A stretch of 26,002 nucleotides of DNA from Cupriavidus sp. (GTDB lineage: Bacteria > Pseudomonadota > Gammaproteobacteria > Burkholderiales > Burkholderiaceae): NCBI GenBank assembly GCA_013362725.1, contig JABFVP010000301.1:1-26002 (forward strand). Direction: 5' to 3'. The position numbers and the translations under genes are program-made. Positions 1 to 7,598 of the stretch are shown here, piece after piece. Position 1 is the stretch's first letter. Every line of letters starts with the position of its first letter. Under the pieces are notes generated by a model. That model was not told where the DNA came from. It worked only from the letters and a program-made list of their open reading frames with translations, and searched no databases.

Positions 1-847
1 TCTCGCGCAGCTGCAGCCGCGGATTGCGATGCGCCCAGCGCCGCAGCCGCTCGCTGCCCATCAGAATGCCACCGATGCCGATGCCCGTATCGATGCTCTT
101 GCGTGCGTTGGTCAGCACACCGGCCTCGGCCAGCGCGGCAATGCCGTCGCCGACCGCGCCGCTGTGCAGCCCCAGGTCGCGGCGGTCATGGAGCGCCGCC
201 ACCACGGCCTCGGGCAGGTTGCCGATGCCCATCTGCAGGGTCGCGCCGTCTTCGACCCAGGCCGCGATATGGCGGGCGATGGCCTGCTCGGCCGGACCGG
301 GAGCGCTGCGCTCCAGGCTGATGGGCGGGCACTCCGCTTCGACCCGCAGGTCGATCTGATCCGCGGTGAGATAGCGGCTGCCGTGGCTCCACGGCACTTC
401 GGGGTTCACCTCGGCAATGATCACGCGGGCGCGGTCGAGCGCGGCGGGCAGGTATTCATGCACCAGGCCCAGGCTGTGGCGCGCGTGTTCGTCAGCGGGC
501 GAGACCTGCACCAGCACCACGTCGGCGCGCAGCGTGCCATGCCGGATCAGCCCTGGCAGGTGCGAATAATGGCTCGGCACGATGTCGAGCACGCCCGCGC
601 CGGCCAGTCGCCGATGCGGCCCGCTGGCGGCATAGCCGAAGAAGTCGATGACGTCGGCCTGTTCCGGCTGCAGCGTGTCCGACTGCCCGATGCCGACGAA
701 CACGCTGAAACGCCCGCCGCGCGCGATGGCATGGCGATGCGCCACCAGTGCGCGCGTCAGCGTCAGCGGCTCGGCGGTGGCTTGTCCCCACCAGAGGTGG
801 TCGCCGGGGCGGATCAGGGTTTGCAGTCGGGAGGCCAGGTCGTGCAT
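1..847 (-). CDS. Acetyl-CoA hydrolase/CoA-transferase family protein (3'-truncated by window edge)
   Basis: The minus-strand frame reads open from the left edge to beyond base 874. The visible 282 residues match the acetyl-CoA hydrolase / 4-hydroxybutyrate CoA-transferase family. They include an N-terminal RPGDHLWWGQATAEPLTL segment, then LQMGIGNLPEAV and, nearer the edge, EAGVLTNARKSID, which is a family hallmark. Such enzymes move CoA between a short-chain acyl-CoA and an acid, or hydrolyse the thioester. The catalytic glutamate of the C-terminal domain lies outside the window, so activity cannot be judged. I chose the ATG at 847. A GTG at 874 in the same frame is an equally possible start, and neither has a convincing ribosome binding site. 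The gene is divergent from the acyl-CoA dehydrogenase at 1146, which fits a shared acyl-CoA pathway. The substrate is unknown. Confidence 0.85.
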   Translation of the reverse strand, partial: MHDLASRLQTLIRPGDHLWWGQATAEPLTLTRALVAHRHAIARGGRFSVFVGIGQSDTLQPEQADVIDFFGYAASGPHRRLAGAGVLDIVPSHYSHLPGLIRHGTLRADVVLVQVSPADEHARHSLGLVHEYLPAALDRARVIIAEVNPEVPWSHGSRYLTADQIDLRVEAECPPISLERSAPGPAEQAIARHIAAWVEDGATLQMGIGNLPEAVVAALHDRRDLGLHSGAVGDGIAALAEAGVLTNARKSIDTGIGIGGILMGSERLRRWAHRNPRLQLRE

Positions 848-1145
848 GTCCACGGGGAAACGTTGGGTCGGCACGCGGCCGGAAGTCAGCCGGCCCGCGC
901 CGGATAGCCCGAAGCATGTCGCGAAAGCCGCGTGAGCGCTATTTGACAATGCCAATGGCCGGCTTCGGCGATGGCGAAAATGGCGGCAGGGCACACGCGC
1001 TGCTACGGACTTAAGCCGCGCGGAAGGCGCGCTTTCGGAATCGCTGATTGTCCGCCCGGCCGAACGCCGCGACCATTGCGGCTATCACGCGGCGTCGGCC
1101 ATCCGCCACGCCGCCACCGACACAGACCGACTGCAAGGCAGCGCC

Positions 1146-2312
1146 ATGATCGAACAGACCCTCTCGAACAATTTCCACGAAATCCGCGATGCCATCCGTG
1201 CGCTGTGCGCGGAGTTTCCCGACGAGTACTTCCGCAAGGTCGATGAACAGCGCGCCTATCCCGAGGCGTTCGTCAACGCGCTGACCGCGGCGGGCTGGCT
1301 GGCGGCGCTGATTCCGCAGGAATACGGCGGCTCCGGCCTGGGCCTGACCGAAGCGTCGGTCATCATGGAAGAGATCAACCGTTGCGGCGGCAACTCGGGC
1401 GCCTGCCACGGCCAGATGTACAACATGGGCACGCTGCTGCGGCACGGCTCCACGGCGCAGAAGGAAAAGTACCTGCCGAAGATCGCCTCGGGCGAATGGC
1501 GGCTGCAGTCGATGGGCGTGACCGAACCCACCACCGGCACCGACACCACCAAGATCAAGACCTCGGCGGTGAAGAAGGACGGCCGCTACGTCGTCAACGG
1601 GCAGAAGGTGTGGATCAGCCGCGTGCAGCACAGCGACTTCATGATCCTGCTGGCGCGCACCACGCCGCTGGCCGACGTGAAGAAGAAGAGCGAGGGCATG
1701 TCGATCTTCATGGTCGACCTGCACCAGGCGCAGAAGCAGGGCCTGACCGTGCGCCCCATCCCCAACATGGTCAACCACGAGACCAACGAACTATTCTTCG
1801 AGGACCTGGAGATTCCCGAGGAAAACCTGATCGGCGAAGAGGGCAAGGGCTTCAAGTACATCCTCGACGGCCTCAATGCCGAGCGCACGCTGATCGCCGC
1901 CGAGTGCATCGGCGACGGCTACTGGTTCATGGACCGGGTCACGAAGTACGTGAAGGAGCGCGAAGTGTTCGGCCGCCCCATCGGCCAGAACCAGGGTGTG
2001 CAGTTTCCCATCGCCGAGTCCTTCATCGAACTCGAGGCGGCCAACCTGATGCGCTGGAAGGCCTGCGAGCTGTTCGACAAGCACGAGTCCATGGGCGCGC
2101 AGGCCAACATGGCCAAGTACCTGGCCGCCAAGGCCAGCTGGGAGGCCGGCAACGCCTGCCTGCAGTTCCACGGCGGCTTCGGCTTTGCCTGCGAATACGA
2201 TGTCGAGCGCAAGTTCCGCGAGACGCGCCTGTACCAGGTGGCGCCGATCTCGACCAACCTGATCTACTCCTTCGTCGCCGAACACGTGCTGGGCCTGCCG
2301 CGCTCGTTCTGA
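1146..2312 (+). CDS. Acyl-CoA dehydrogenase family protein
   Basis: This 388-residue flavoenzyme has the usual acyl-CoA dehydrogenase length and order: an N-terminal helical domain, a middle beta domain with the FAD/substrate motif MGVTEPTTGTDTT (123-135) and WIS (156-158), and a C-terminal helical domain with LQFHGGFGF (339-347). It should oxidise an acyl-CoA at the alpha-beta bond, passing electrons to ETF. The glutamate that most family members have near the C-terminus (in YEG) is replaced by Gln364 (LYQVAP). A glutamate is present at 246 in GLNAERT, the helix-G position used by isovaleryl-CoA and long-chain enzymes. The start ATG has AAGG eight bases upstream. The divergent CoA-transferase suggests joint action on one acyl-CoA. 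The substrate cannot be assigned from sequence. Confidence 0.92.
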   Translation: MIEQTLSNNFHEIRDAIRALCAEFPDEYFRKVDEQRAYPEAFVNALTAAGWLAALIPQEYGGSGLGLTEASVIMEEINRCGGNSGACHGQMYNMGTLLRHGSTAQKEKYLPKIASGEWRLQSMGVTEPTTGTDTTKIKTSAVKKDGRYVVNGQKVWISRVQHSDFMILLARTTPLADVKKKSEGMSIFMVDLHQAQKQGLTVRPIPNMVNHETNELFFEDLEIPEENLIGEEGKGFKYILDGLNAERTLIAAECIGDGYWFMDRVTKYVKEREVFGRPIGQNQGVQFPIAESFIELEAANLMRWKACELFDKHESMGAQANMAKYLAAKASWEAGNACLQFHGGFGFACEYDVERKFRETRLYQVAPISTNLIYSFVAEHVLGLPRSF

Positions 2313-2428
2313 GCAGCGTGGCGGTCTGGCGCCGCCTGCGCGTCAAAGCAGGTCCGTTTGGACTTTTGGCGCTGTATGGCGAACCCGACAGGCTTGTTGC
2401 CGGAGAACTGGTGGATCTGCAGATCGCC

Positions 2429-2566
2429 CGCGGGCAACAGGTAGGCGCCGTCACGCAGCGCGGCGCATCAGATCCGGACCGCGCGCCAGATCCGCGTCCT
2501 GGCGGTGGCGCCGGACGTCGGCAGCGTGACGAGCAGCAGGGACCAGTGTTTTGTAAGCGCGGTCAT
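2429..2566 (-). pseudogene. Remnant of a chrB-like gene (N-terminal fragment)
   Basis: Read on the minus strand from ATG 2566, the frame gives WSLLLVTLPTSGATARTRIW, then RAVRI, a TGA stop (2468-2470), and then CAALRDGAYLLPA in the same frame. This resembles the N-terminus of ChrB-type chromate-resistance regulatory proteins (pattern WLLLI.SLPTENAT.R.R.WRAL...AALRDGVYLLP), as I recall that family. The stop sits inside the conserved block and about one residue is missing there. After LLPA the similarity disappears. No chrA transporter is visible nearby. The rest of the 349-base gap between the acyl-CoA dehydrogenase and the next gene shows nothing recognisable. I infer a decayed gene fragment. 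The assignment is from memory of the family pattern. Confidence 0.6.
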
Positions 2567-2661
2567 GCGCGCATGGTAGAGCCTCGTAGTCCTGGGTCGG
2601 CATAGGGTCGCCGGTTTATCATCGACAGCGCCCGCCCTTAACGACTGACGCAGGAGGAGCC

Positions 2662-3546
2662 ATGGACCGCCGCAAACTCATTCTGAACGGTGCGCAACTG
2701 GGGGCCGGCCTGGCCATGGCGCCGCTGCTGACCGTCGCTGCTGCGATGGCGCAATCCCCATCCAGTCCCGCGAAAAAGTCCGCCATGACGCCCGCTCAAC
2801 GAAGCCCCGGACGAAAATCCCGCATCTTCATCACTGGCTCGTCCGACGGTCTCGGCCATGCGGCGGCGCGGACGCTGCTCGGCGACGGGCATGAGGTCGT
2901 GGTGCACGTTCGCTCCCCGGCGCGGCTGCCCGCCGTCAGGGAACTCGTGGAGCAGGGTGCCATCGCGACCATCGGCGACCTTTCCGACCTCGAGCAAACA
3001 CGGGACCTGGCCCGACAGGTCAACGCCATTGGCCCGATGGACGCGGTAATCCACAATGCAGGCATCTTGTCGGGGCCCGGAGTCCTGCTTGTGAACGTCG
3101 TTGCGCCGTACTTGCTCACGGCGCTGATCCGGCGCCCGAGGCGGCTGATCTACCTGAGCAGCAGCATGCACAAAGGCGCCCGGGTGAGTCTTGACCGCAT
3201 CGACTGGTCCGGGCGTACCGGGACAGCTGGCTATTCGGAAAGCAAGCTCTTCATCACGGCCCTGGCGGCAGCCGTGGCGCGCTTGTGGCCCGAGGTCTAC
3301 AGCAACGCAGTCGATCCGGGCTGGGTTCCTACCAAGATGGGTGGTGCGAATGCGCCAGACGACCTGCGGCTGGGACATCTGACCCAGGAATGGCTCGCTA
3401 CCAGCAACGATCCGCGGGCGCTGACCAGCGGAGGGTATTGGTACCACCAGCGGCTGCAGGAACCGCATGCCGTCGTCCGCGACGCGAAATTTCAGGATCG
3501 GTTGCTGGGCGAGCTGGCCCGCGTGACAGGAACAAGACTGGCCTGA
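2662..3546 (+). CDS. Short-chain dehydrogenase/reductase with Tat-like N-terminal leader
   Basis: The protein has 294 residues. From about residue 53 it is a classical SDR, with the nucleotide-binding TGSSDGLG (58-65), HNAG (131-134), the catalytic serine region YLSSS (164-168), YSESK (191-195) with Tyr191 and Lys195, and PGW (219-221). The fold would bind NAD(P) and reduce a carbonyl or oxidise an alcohol. The first 30 residues are unusual for an SDR: MDRRKLI followed by a hydrophobic stretch ending AAAMAQS looks like a twin-arginine signal. A cytosolic form could start at Met42. The AGGAGGAG ribosome binding site lies directly before the first ATG and favours the long form. No operon partner is close. 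The substrate is unknown. Confidence 0.85.
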   Translation: MDRRKLILNGAQLGAGLAMAPLLTVAAAMAQSPSSPAKKSAMTPAQRSPGRKSRIFITGSSDGLGHAAARTLLGDGHEVVVHVRSPARLPAVRELVEQGAIATIGDLSDLEQTRDLARQVNAIGPMDAVIHNAGILSGPGVLLVNVVAPYLLTALIRRPRRLIYLSSSMHKGARVSLDRIDWSGRTGTAGYSESKLFITALAAAVARLWPEVYSNAVDPGWVPTKMGGANAPDDLRLGHLTQEWLATSNDPRALTSGGYWYHQRLQEPHAVVRDAKFQDRLLGELARVTGTRLA

Positions 3547-3684
3547 TGCCGGGATCTGGACGATCTGGCGTTCGGGCCTCCGCCTTAACCGACACACAAA
3601 CCGTGGAGAAGTAATTCATCCGGCACAGCTTGTGGTGTCCCAGCATACGTACATTCACCTAATGCTGCATTGCGACAATTCTTT

Positions 3685-3693
3685 TGCTACAAT
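3685..3693 (+). promoter_or_regulatory. Extended -10 promoter for the 61-residue ORF
   Basis: TGCTACAAT is a good extended -10 element (TGn plus TACAAT, five of six matches). It lies 42 bases before the ATG at 3736. No matching -35 is present at 17 bases, which is common when the -10 is extended. This is a sequence match only. Confidence 0.45.
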
Positions 3694-3735
3694 CAGGGAA
3701 AACCCCATAAGGGTAATCCCGAAAGGAAGGACGCC

Positions 3736-3921
3736 ATGAACACCCAATCCGATATCAAGCTGACCGATCAACTGGAACGCCAACTCATCGAGCGTGAGCT
3801 CGGCTCGCAAAGCCTGGGCTTCGCACACGACGTCAAGCGCGCCATCGCAACCGTCCAGTCGGTGATCGAACGCCTGCAAAGCCAGGCCCGCAAGGCCAAG
3901 GTCGTCTACGCCAACGGCTGA
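3736..3921 (+). CDS. Small conserved-looking protein, 61 residues, function unknown
   Basis: I do not recognise a named family. The start ATG follows a clear AAGGAAGG ribosome binding site. The predicted protein MNTQSDIKLTDQLERQLIER... is rich in charged residues and helix formers, has no cysteine or membrane segment, and ends KVVYANG. It is probably a soluble helical protein. The open frame extends upstream to 3670, but the ribosome binding site and the extended -10 at 3685-3693 favour 3736. It stands alone, with its own promoter and a rho-independent terminator (3973-4022), so it looks like a real monocistronic gene. It could be a regulator or a small stress protein, but nothing seen decides this. 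Confidence 0.7.
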   Translation: MNTQSDIKLTDQLERQLIERELGSQSLGFAHDVKRAIATVQSVIERLQSQARKAKVVYANG

Positions 3922-3972
3922 TCGCTGGCACCGGCAGTACGGTAGTTGCGGCCCCTCAGGGCTGCATTGAAG

Positions 3973-4022
3973 AACCGGCCATACGTGCGCCCGCCCGGGT
4001 GAAACGAGGCCGGTTTTGTTTT
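3973..4022 (+). terminator. Rho-independent terminator after the 61-residue gene
   Basis: AACCGGCC (3973-3980) pairs perfectly with GGCCGGTT (4008-4015) and is followed by TTTGTTTT overlapping the stem end. The 27-base loop contains a further GC-rich segment that may fold. Confidence 0.65.
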
Positions 4023-4109
4023 GCCCCGAGGCGCTGAAGTGCTTTGTGAGAAACGTTCACAAGACTTGCCAGGGCTTTTCGTTTTGCCGCAGCGGCGGAC
4101 ACGGCTATC

Positions 4110-5024
4110 TTGAATGCCTTTCCCGCACCTCATCCGCCCGTCCGCCCCATGTCTCCGCTTGTGTTGCTGTGCCTGCTGATCACCTATGTGGTCTGGGGCA
4201 CGACCTACCTGGCGATCCGCTTTACGCTGGAGAGCTTTCCGCCGCTGTTCATGATGGGCACGCGCTTCCTGTGCGCGGGCCTGCTGCTGGCCGCGTGGCT
4301 GGCCTGGCGCGGCACGCCAATGCCGTCGGCGCGGCAATTGCGCCATTGCGCGGTGCCGGCGCTGTTCCTGCTGGTGGGCGGCATGGGTCTTACTGCCATC
4401 GCCGAGCAGACTATTTCGTCTGGTGCGACCACGGTGATGATCGGGTCGATGCCGATCTTCGCGCTGATCTGGGGCGCGTGCTTCGGCAACCGGCCGAAGT
4501 GGTATGAGTATGTGGCGATTGCCATCGGCAGCGCTGGCATCCTGGTGCTGACCGCGGGCGCGGAGTTCCAGGTCAGCACCGGCGGCGTGGTGGCGCTGCT
4601 GCTGGCGGTGGCGAGCTGGTCTTTCGGCTCGCAGCTGGCGCGCCGGCTGGACCTGCCGCCAGGGGCGGCGGCGTTTGCCGCGGAGATGGTGATCGGCGGC
4701 GCGGTGCTGATGGCGCTGTCGCTGCTGCGGCAGGAGCCGTGGCCGTCTGCCGTCAGCGCGCAGGCCGGCTGGGCCTGGGTCTACCTGGTGGTGGCGGGGT
4801 CGCTGGTCGCGTTTTCCGCCTACATGTACCTGGTCTCGACGGTCAGCCAGACCCTGGCGGCAAGCTATGTCTACGTGAATCCGCCGGTGGCGCTGGCCAT
4901 GGGCGCGTGGCTGGGCGGTGAACAGATCGCGCCGCAGACGCTGGGCGCGGTGGTGCTGATCCTGGCGGCGCTGCTGGTGCTGAGCCTGGGCACGCTGCGT
5001 ACGGCGCGGACCCAGGCGGCCTGA
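4110..5024 (+). CDS. yedA: EamA/DMT-family exporter, YedA-like
   Basis: The 304-residue protein is almost wholly hydrophobic, with about ten membrane segments in two EamA repeats. The first repeat starts with YVVWGTTYLAIRFTLESFPP, the typical YedA-type opening (WG.TYL.IR...ES.PP), followed by a GTRFLCAG segment. The second repeat ends with SYVYVNPPVALAMGAWLGGE and a last hydrophobic helix. Members of this family are inner-membrane exporters of small metabolites or drugs, and the substrate is unknown here. The start at 4110 lacks a clear ribosome binding site, and an in-frame ATG at 4149 (MSPLVLL) begins immediately before the first membrane helix and may be the true start. It is convergent with the GntR gene, 22 bases away. 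Confidence 0.85.
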   Translation: MNAFPAPHPPVRPMSPLVLLCLLITYVVWGTTYLAIRFTLESFPPLFMMGTRFLCAGLLLAAWLAWRGTPMPSARQLRHCAVPALFLLVGGMGLTAIAEQTISSGATTVMIGSMPIFALIWGACFGNRPKWYEYVAIAIGSAGILVLTAGAEFQVSTGGVVALLLAVASWSFGSQLARRLDLPPGAAAFAAEMVIGGAVLMALSLLRQEPWPSAVSAQAGWAWVYLVVAGSLVAFSAYMYLVSTVSQTLAASYVYVNPPVALAMGAWLGGEQIAPQTLGAVVLILAALLVLSLGTLRTARTQAA

Positions 5025-5046
5025 CGGCGCCGTGCGGGCGGGGCCC

Positions 5047-5739
5047 TCAGCGACCCGACTGCTCCTGGATCCACAGCGACAGCCGCACCTTGTAGGCCTG
5101 CTGGATATGCCGGCGCGCGATCTGCTCGGCCAGCGTCGGATCGCGCTGCTCCAGCGCTTCCACCAGCGAGATGTGCTCTTCGTACGAGCTGCGCGCACGC
5201 CCCGGCACCGCCAGCGTGGTGCGCCCCAGCAGCGCCATCGACTCGTGCAGCGAGCGCAGCGTCTTCAGCAGGTAGCGGTTGTGGGCGCAGCGGTGCAGGG
5301 TTTCATGGAACAGCCGGTTGTTGAGCGCGAGCCGGTCGGGATCGTCGGCGATGGCGAGGTCGCGCTCGACGATATCGCGCAGCAGCGAGATCTCGACGTC
5401 GGTGGCGTGGCGCGCGGCCAGCGCGGCGGCGGTGCCTTCGAGGACTTCGCGCATCACGTACAGCTCGCTGACCATGCTGGCGTCGAGCTGCGTCACCATC
5501 ATGCCGCGGTTGGGCTCGTTGACGACCAGGCCCTCGGATTCCAGCCTGGACAGCGCTTCACGCACCGGCGTGCGGGACAAGCCCAGCGTTTCGGCCAGTT
5601 CGACCTCGCGCAGCCGGGTGCCCGGCGAAAGCTGGCCGGCCTGGATGGCGGCGCGCAGCTGCTGGTAGGCGCGCTCCGAGCGCGGGAGCGATGCAGCCTG
5701 GCCGCTTTCGGCGGCGCCGGCGAACTCTTGAGAAATCAT
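5047..5739 (-). CDS. GntR-family transcriptional regulator, FCD subfamily
   Basis: This is a 230-residue regulator of usual FCD length. The winged helix spans about 20-85, with the recognition-helix motif LGLSRTPVREALSRLESEGL (52-71). The all-helical FCD ligand domain spans about 95-220 and contains histidines at 145 (FHETLH), 189 (EEHI) and 211 (RRHIQ), placed like the metal ligands of this subfamily. Such proteins usually repress transport or catabolic genes and respond to small carboxylic acids. Its target is not evident. The nearest genes are yedA (convergent) and opgD (same strand, upstream). No copy of the TGATATATCA motif found near the oxalate genes lies near it, so it is unlikely to control them. 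Confidence 0.9.
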   Translation of the reverse strand: MISQEFAGAAESGQAASLPRSERAYQQLRAAIQAGQLSPGTRLREVELAETLGLSRTPVREALSRLESEGLVVNEPNRGMMVTQLDASMVSELYVMREVLEGTAAALAARHATDVEISLLRDIVERDLAIADDPDRLALNNRLFHETLHRCAHNRYLLKTLRSLHESMALLGRTTLAVPGRARSSYEEHISLVEALEQRDPTLAEQIARRHIQQAYKVRLSLWIQEQSGR

Positions 5740-5823
5740 GTGAGGCTGGCGGATGCAGTGAAACTGTCGTAACCAGCCATCATACCCGCTCGCGCTCGCC
5801 TGACATCACGGTGTCGCAATAAG

Positions 5824-5851
5824 GTGTAAAGGGCCGGCGCGGCGCCGGCCC
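5824..5851 (-). terminator. Terminator downstream of opgD
   Basis: On the minus strand GGGCCGGC, a five-base loop and GCCGGCCC form a perfect 8-bp stem 27 bases after the opgD stop, followed by TTTACACCTT. The T-tract is weak, so efficiency is uncertain. Confidence 0.5.
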
Positions 5852-5877
5852 CGCACGGCTCGGTGAGCAAAAGGGGC

Positions 5878-7491
5878 TCAGCCCGCAGGCGACTGGAACG
5901 GGTGGTACTGGTACAGCCAGGTTTCCGACAGCGGCTTGCCGTTCAGGCGCAGGAACAGCCGCAGGTCGACCGGCTGGCTGCCATCGGTGGTCAGGTCGAA
6001 CTGGGCGCGCCAGTGCCCCGCCACGCCGTTCGGCACGGCTTCGGTGAAGACATAGGAAAAAGTGCCGCGCGAGGCGGTCAGCACCGCTTCGGGTTTGACG
6101 CCGAAGGGCAGCTTCTCCAGCGGCGCGCCCTTGAACTCGACCATGAACTTGCGCACGCCCTTGGGCCGCGGCTGGCCGGGCTGGCCGCCGTTGCCCAGGC
6201 GCGTGGCCACGCAGCGCGCCAGCGGGGTCGGGTAGGGCTCGTCGGCCGCCCAGTGCAGCCGATAGCGCAGGCGGTACGTGTTGCCGGCCTTGGCCGGCGC
6301 CTTTGGCACCCACATGGCGACGATGTTGTCGTGGATCTCGTCGTCGGTGCGCAGCTCCACCAGCTGCACCGAGCCGGCGCCCCAGCCGTCGCGCGGTTCC
6401 ACCCACAGGCTCGGACGGCGCTCGTAGTTGACGCCGTCCTGGTAGTGGTCGAACAGGCGGTCGCGCTGCAGCAGCCCGAAGCCCTTCGGGTTGTCGTCGG
6501 CGAAGGCCGATGCCGTGGTCTGCGGCGGGTTGTTGAGCGGGCGCCAGATATGCTCGCCGGCGCCGTTCCATAGCGCCAGGCCGTCGGAGTCGTGCACCTC
6601 GGGGCGCCAGTCGACCGCGGTGCCCTTGATGCTTTCGGAGAACCAGTACATCGAGGTCAGCGGCGCCAGCCCCAGCCGGGCCACGTCCTTGCGCAGGAAC
6701 AGCACGCATTCGACGTCCATGATCACGGCCTTGGCCCGCTGCATGACGAAGCGGTAGGCGCCGGAGATGCTTGGCCCGTCCAGCAGCGCGTAGACCGTCA
6801 CGGTGTCGCTGTTGCCCTCGGGGGTTTCGAACCAGAAGTGGGTGAAGGCGGGAAATTCTTCCTGCTTGCCGGCTTCGGCCACGTCGATGGCGATGCCGCG
6901 CGCTGACAGGCCGTACTGGTACAGCTCGCCGATGGCGCGGAAATACGAGGCGCCGAGGAAGGCGACCCAGTCGTTCTTGCGCCAGTCTCGGGTCTTCTGG
7001 TCGCCCAGGCGGCTTTCCTGGAAGCGGAAGCCGGCAAAGCCGCTGCCCGGCGGCAGCTTGTGCGCGGGGCTGTCGGCCGGCATGTCGAAATAGGCTTCGT
7101 CGTAGACGATCTCGCGGGCCTTGCCGGTGCCGTCTTTGGCGCGCTCGATCACATGCATGCGCACCGGGCTGCGGAAGTAGGTGCCGAGGTGGAAGAACGT
7201 GACCGGGAACTGGCCCGGGCCGCTGGCAAAGAGCGCGTCGTCGGTGCGGAAACGGATCTTGCCGTGGGCGTCGTAGTCGATGCGGGACAGCACGTCCGCG
7301 GGCGGCGCGGGCGGCGGCGCATAAGGCTTGCCAGCCAGGGTGCGGGCGCGCTCGATCAGGGCGTCGAAGCCGAACGGCTGGGCCTCGCCTAGCTTGATCC
7401 GGCTGGCTGCCAGCACCGATGGGGTAATGCCGAGTGCGGCAAGCGCGGCAGAGGCGGTGGCAGAGACCAGCAGGGTTCGGCGATTCATCAT
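5878..7491 (-). CDS. opgD: OpgD/MdoD periplasmic glucan biosynthesis protein
   Basis: The 537-residue protein matches OpgD (MdoD) in length and sequence style, for example GSGFAGFRFQ, LGASYFRAIGELYQYGLSARG, SMYWFSES and RPEVHDSDGLALWNGAGEHI. It acts in the periplasm on osmoregulated glucans. OpgG/OpgD proteins have recently been placed in a beta-1,2-glucanase family (GH186, from memory). The N-terminus MMNRRTLLVSATASAALAAL is a twin-arginine signal, as known for OpgD. ATG 7491 and ATG 7488 are adjacent. AAAAGGA lies 11 bases before the first, which I chose. The frame extends to 7569, but that extension is not family-like. No opgG or opgH synthase is in the window. The terC-like gene lies 107 bases upstream on the same strand, with a candidate separate promoter between. 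Confidence 0.93.
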   Translation of the reverse strand: MMNRRTLLVSATASAALAALGITPSVLAASRIKLGEAQPFGFDALIERARTLAGKPYAPPPAPPADVLSRIDYDAHGKIRFRTDDALFASGPGQFPVTFFHLGTYFRSPVRMHVIERAKDGTGKAREIVYDEAYFDMPADSPAHKLPPGSGFAGFRFQESRLGDQKTRDWRKNDWVAFLGASYFRAIGELYQYGLSARGIAIDVAEAGKQEEFPAFTHFWFETPEGNSDTVTVYALLDGPSISGAYRFVMQRAKAVIMDVECVLFLRKDVARLGLAPLTSMYWFSESIKGTAVDWRPEVHDSDGLALWNGAGEHIWRPLNNPPQTTASAFADDNPKGFGLLQRDRLFDHYQDGVNYERRPSLWVEPRDGWGAGSVQLVELRTDDEIHDNIVAMWVPKAPAKAGNTYRLRYRLHWAADEPYPTPLARCVATRLGNGGQPGQPRPKGVRKFMVEFKGAPLEKLPFGVKPEAVLTASRGTFSYVFTEAVPNGVAGHWRAQFDLTTDGSQPVDLRLFLRLNGKPLSETWLYQYHPFQSPAG

Positions 7492-7510
7492 GTGGTGAAA
7501 GCGTCCTTTT

Positions 7511-7538
7511 ATTGTCCGGGATTGTGCAGAACTGTAAA
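7511..7538 (-). promoter_or_regulatory. Candidate promoter of opgD
   Basis: On the minus strand TTTACA (7538-7533) and GACAAT (7516-7511) are separated by 16 bases, just upstream of the ribosome binding site and ATG at 7491. This would give a very short leader. It is a pattern match only. Confidence 0.35.
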
Positions 7539-7598
7539 AGACGCCGGCGCCGCGGAAAAGTTCGGACATCCTCTGTTACAGCGGGTGGCGCAACCGCC

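Noticed and set aside
29..907. 292-residue plus-strand frame at the left edge
   Set aside because: It is antisense to the CoA-transferase family gene, whose motifs are recognisable on the minus strand.
943..948. Perfect TTGACA between the two divergent genes at the left end
   Set aside because: No acceptable -10 lies 16-18 bases away on the plus strand, so it is not called a promoter.
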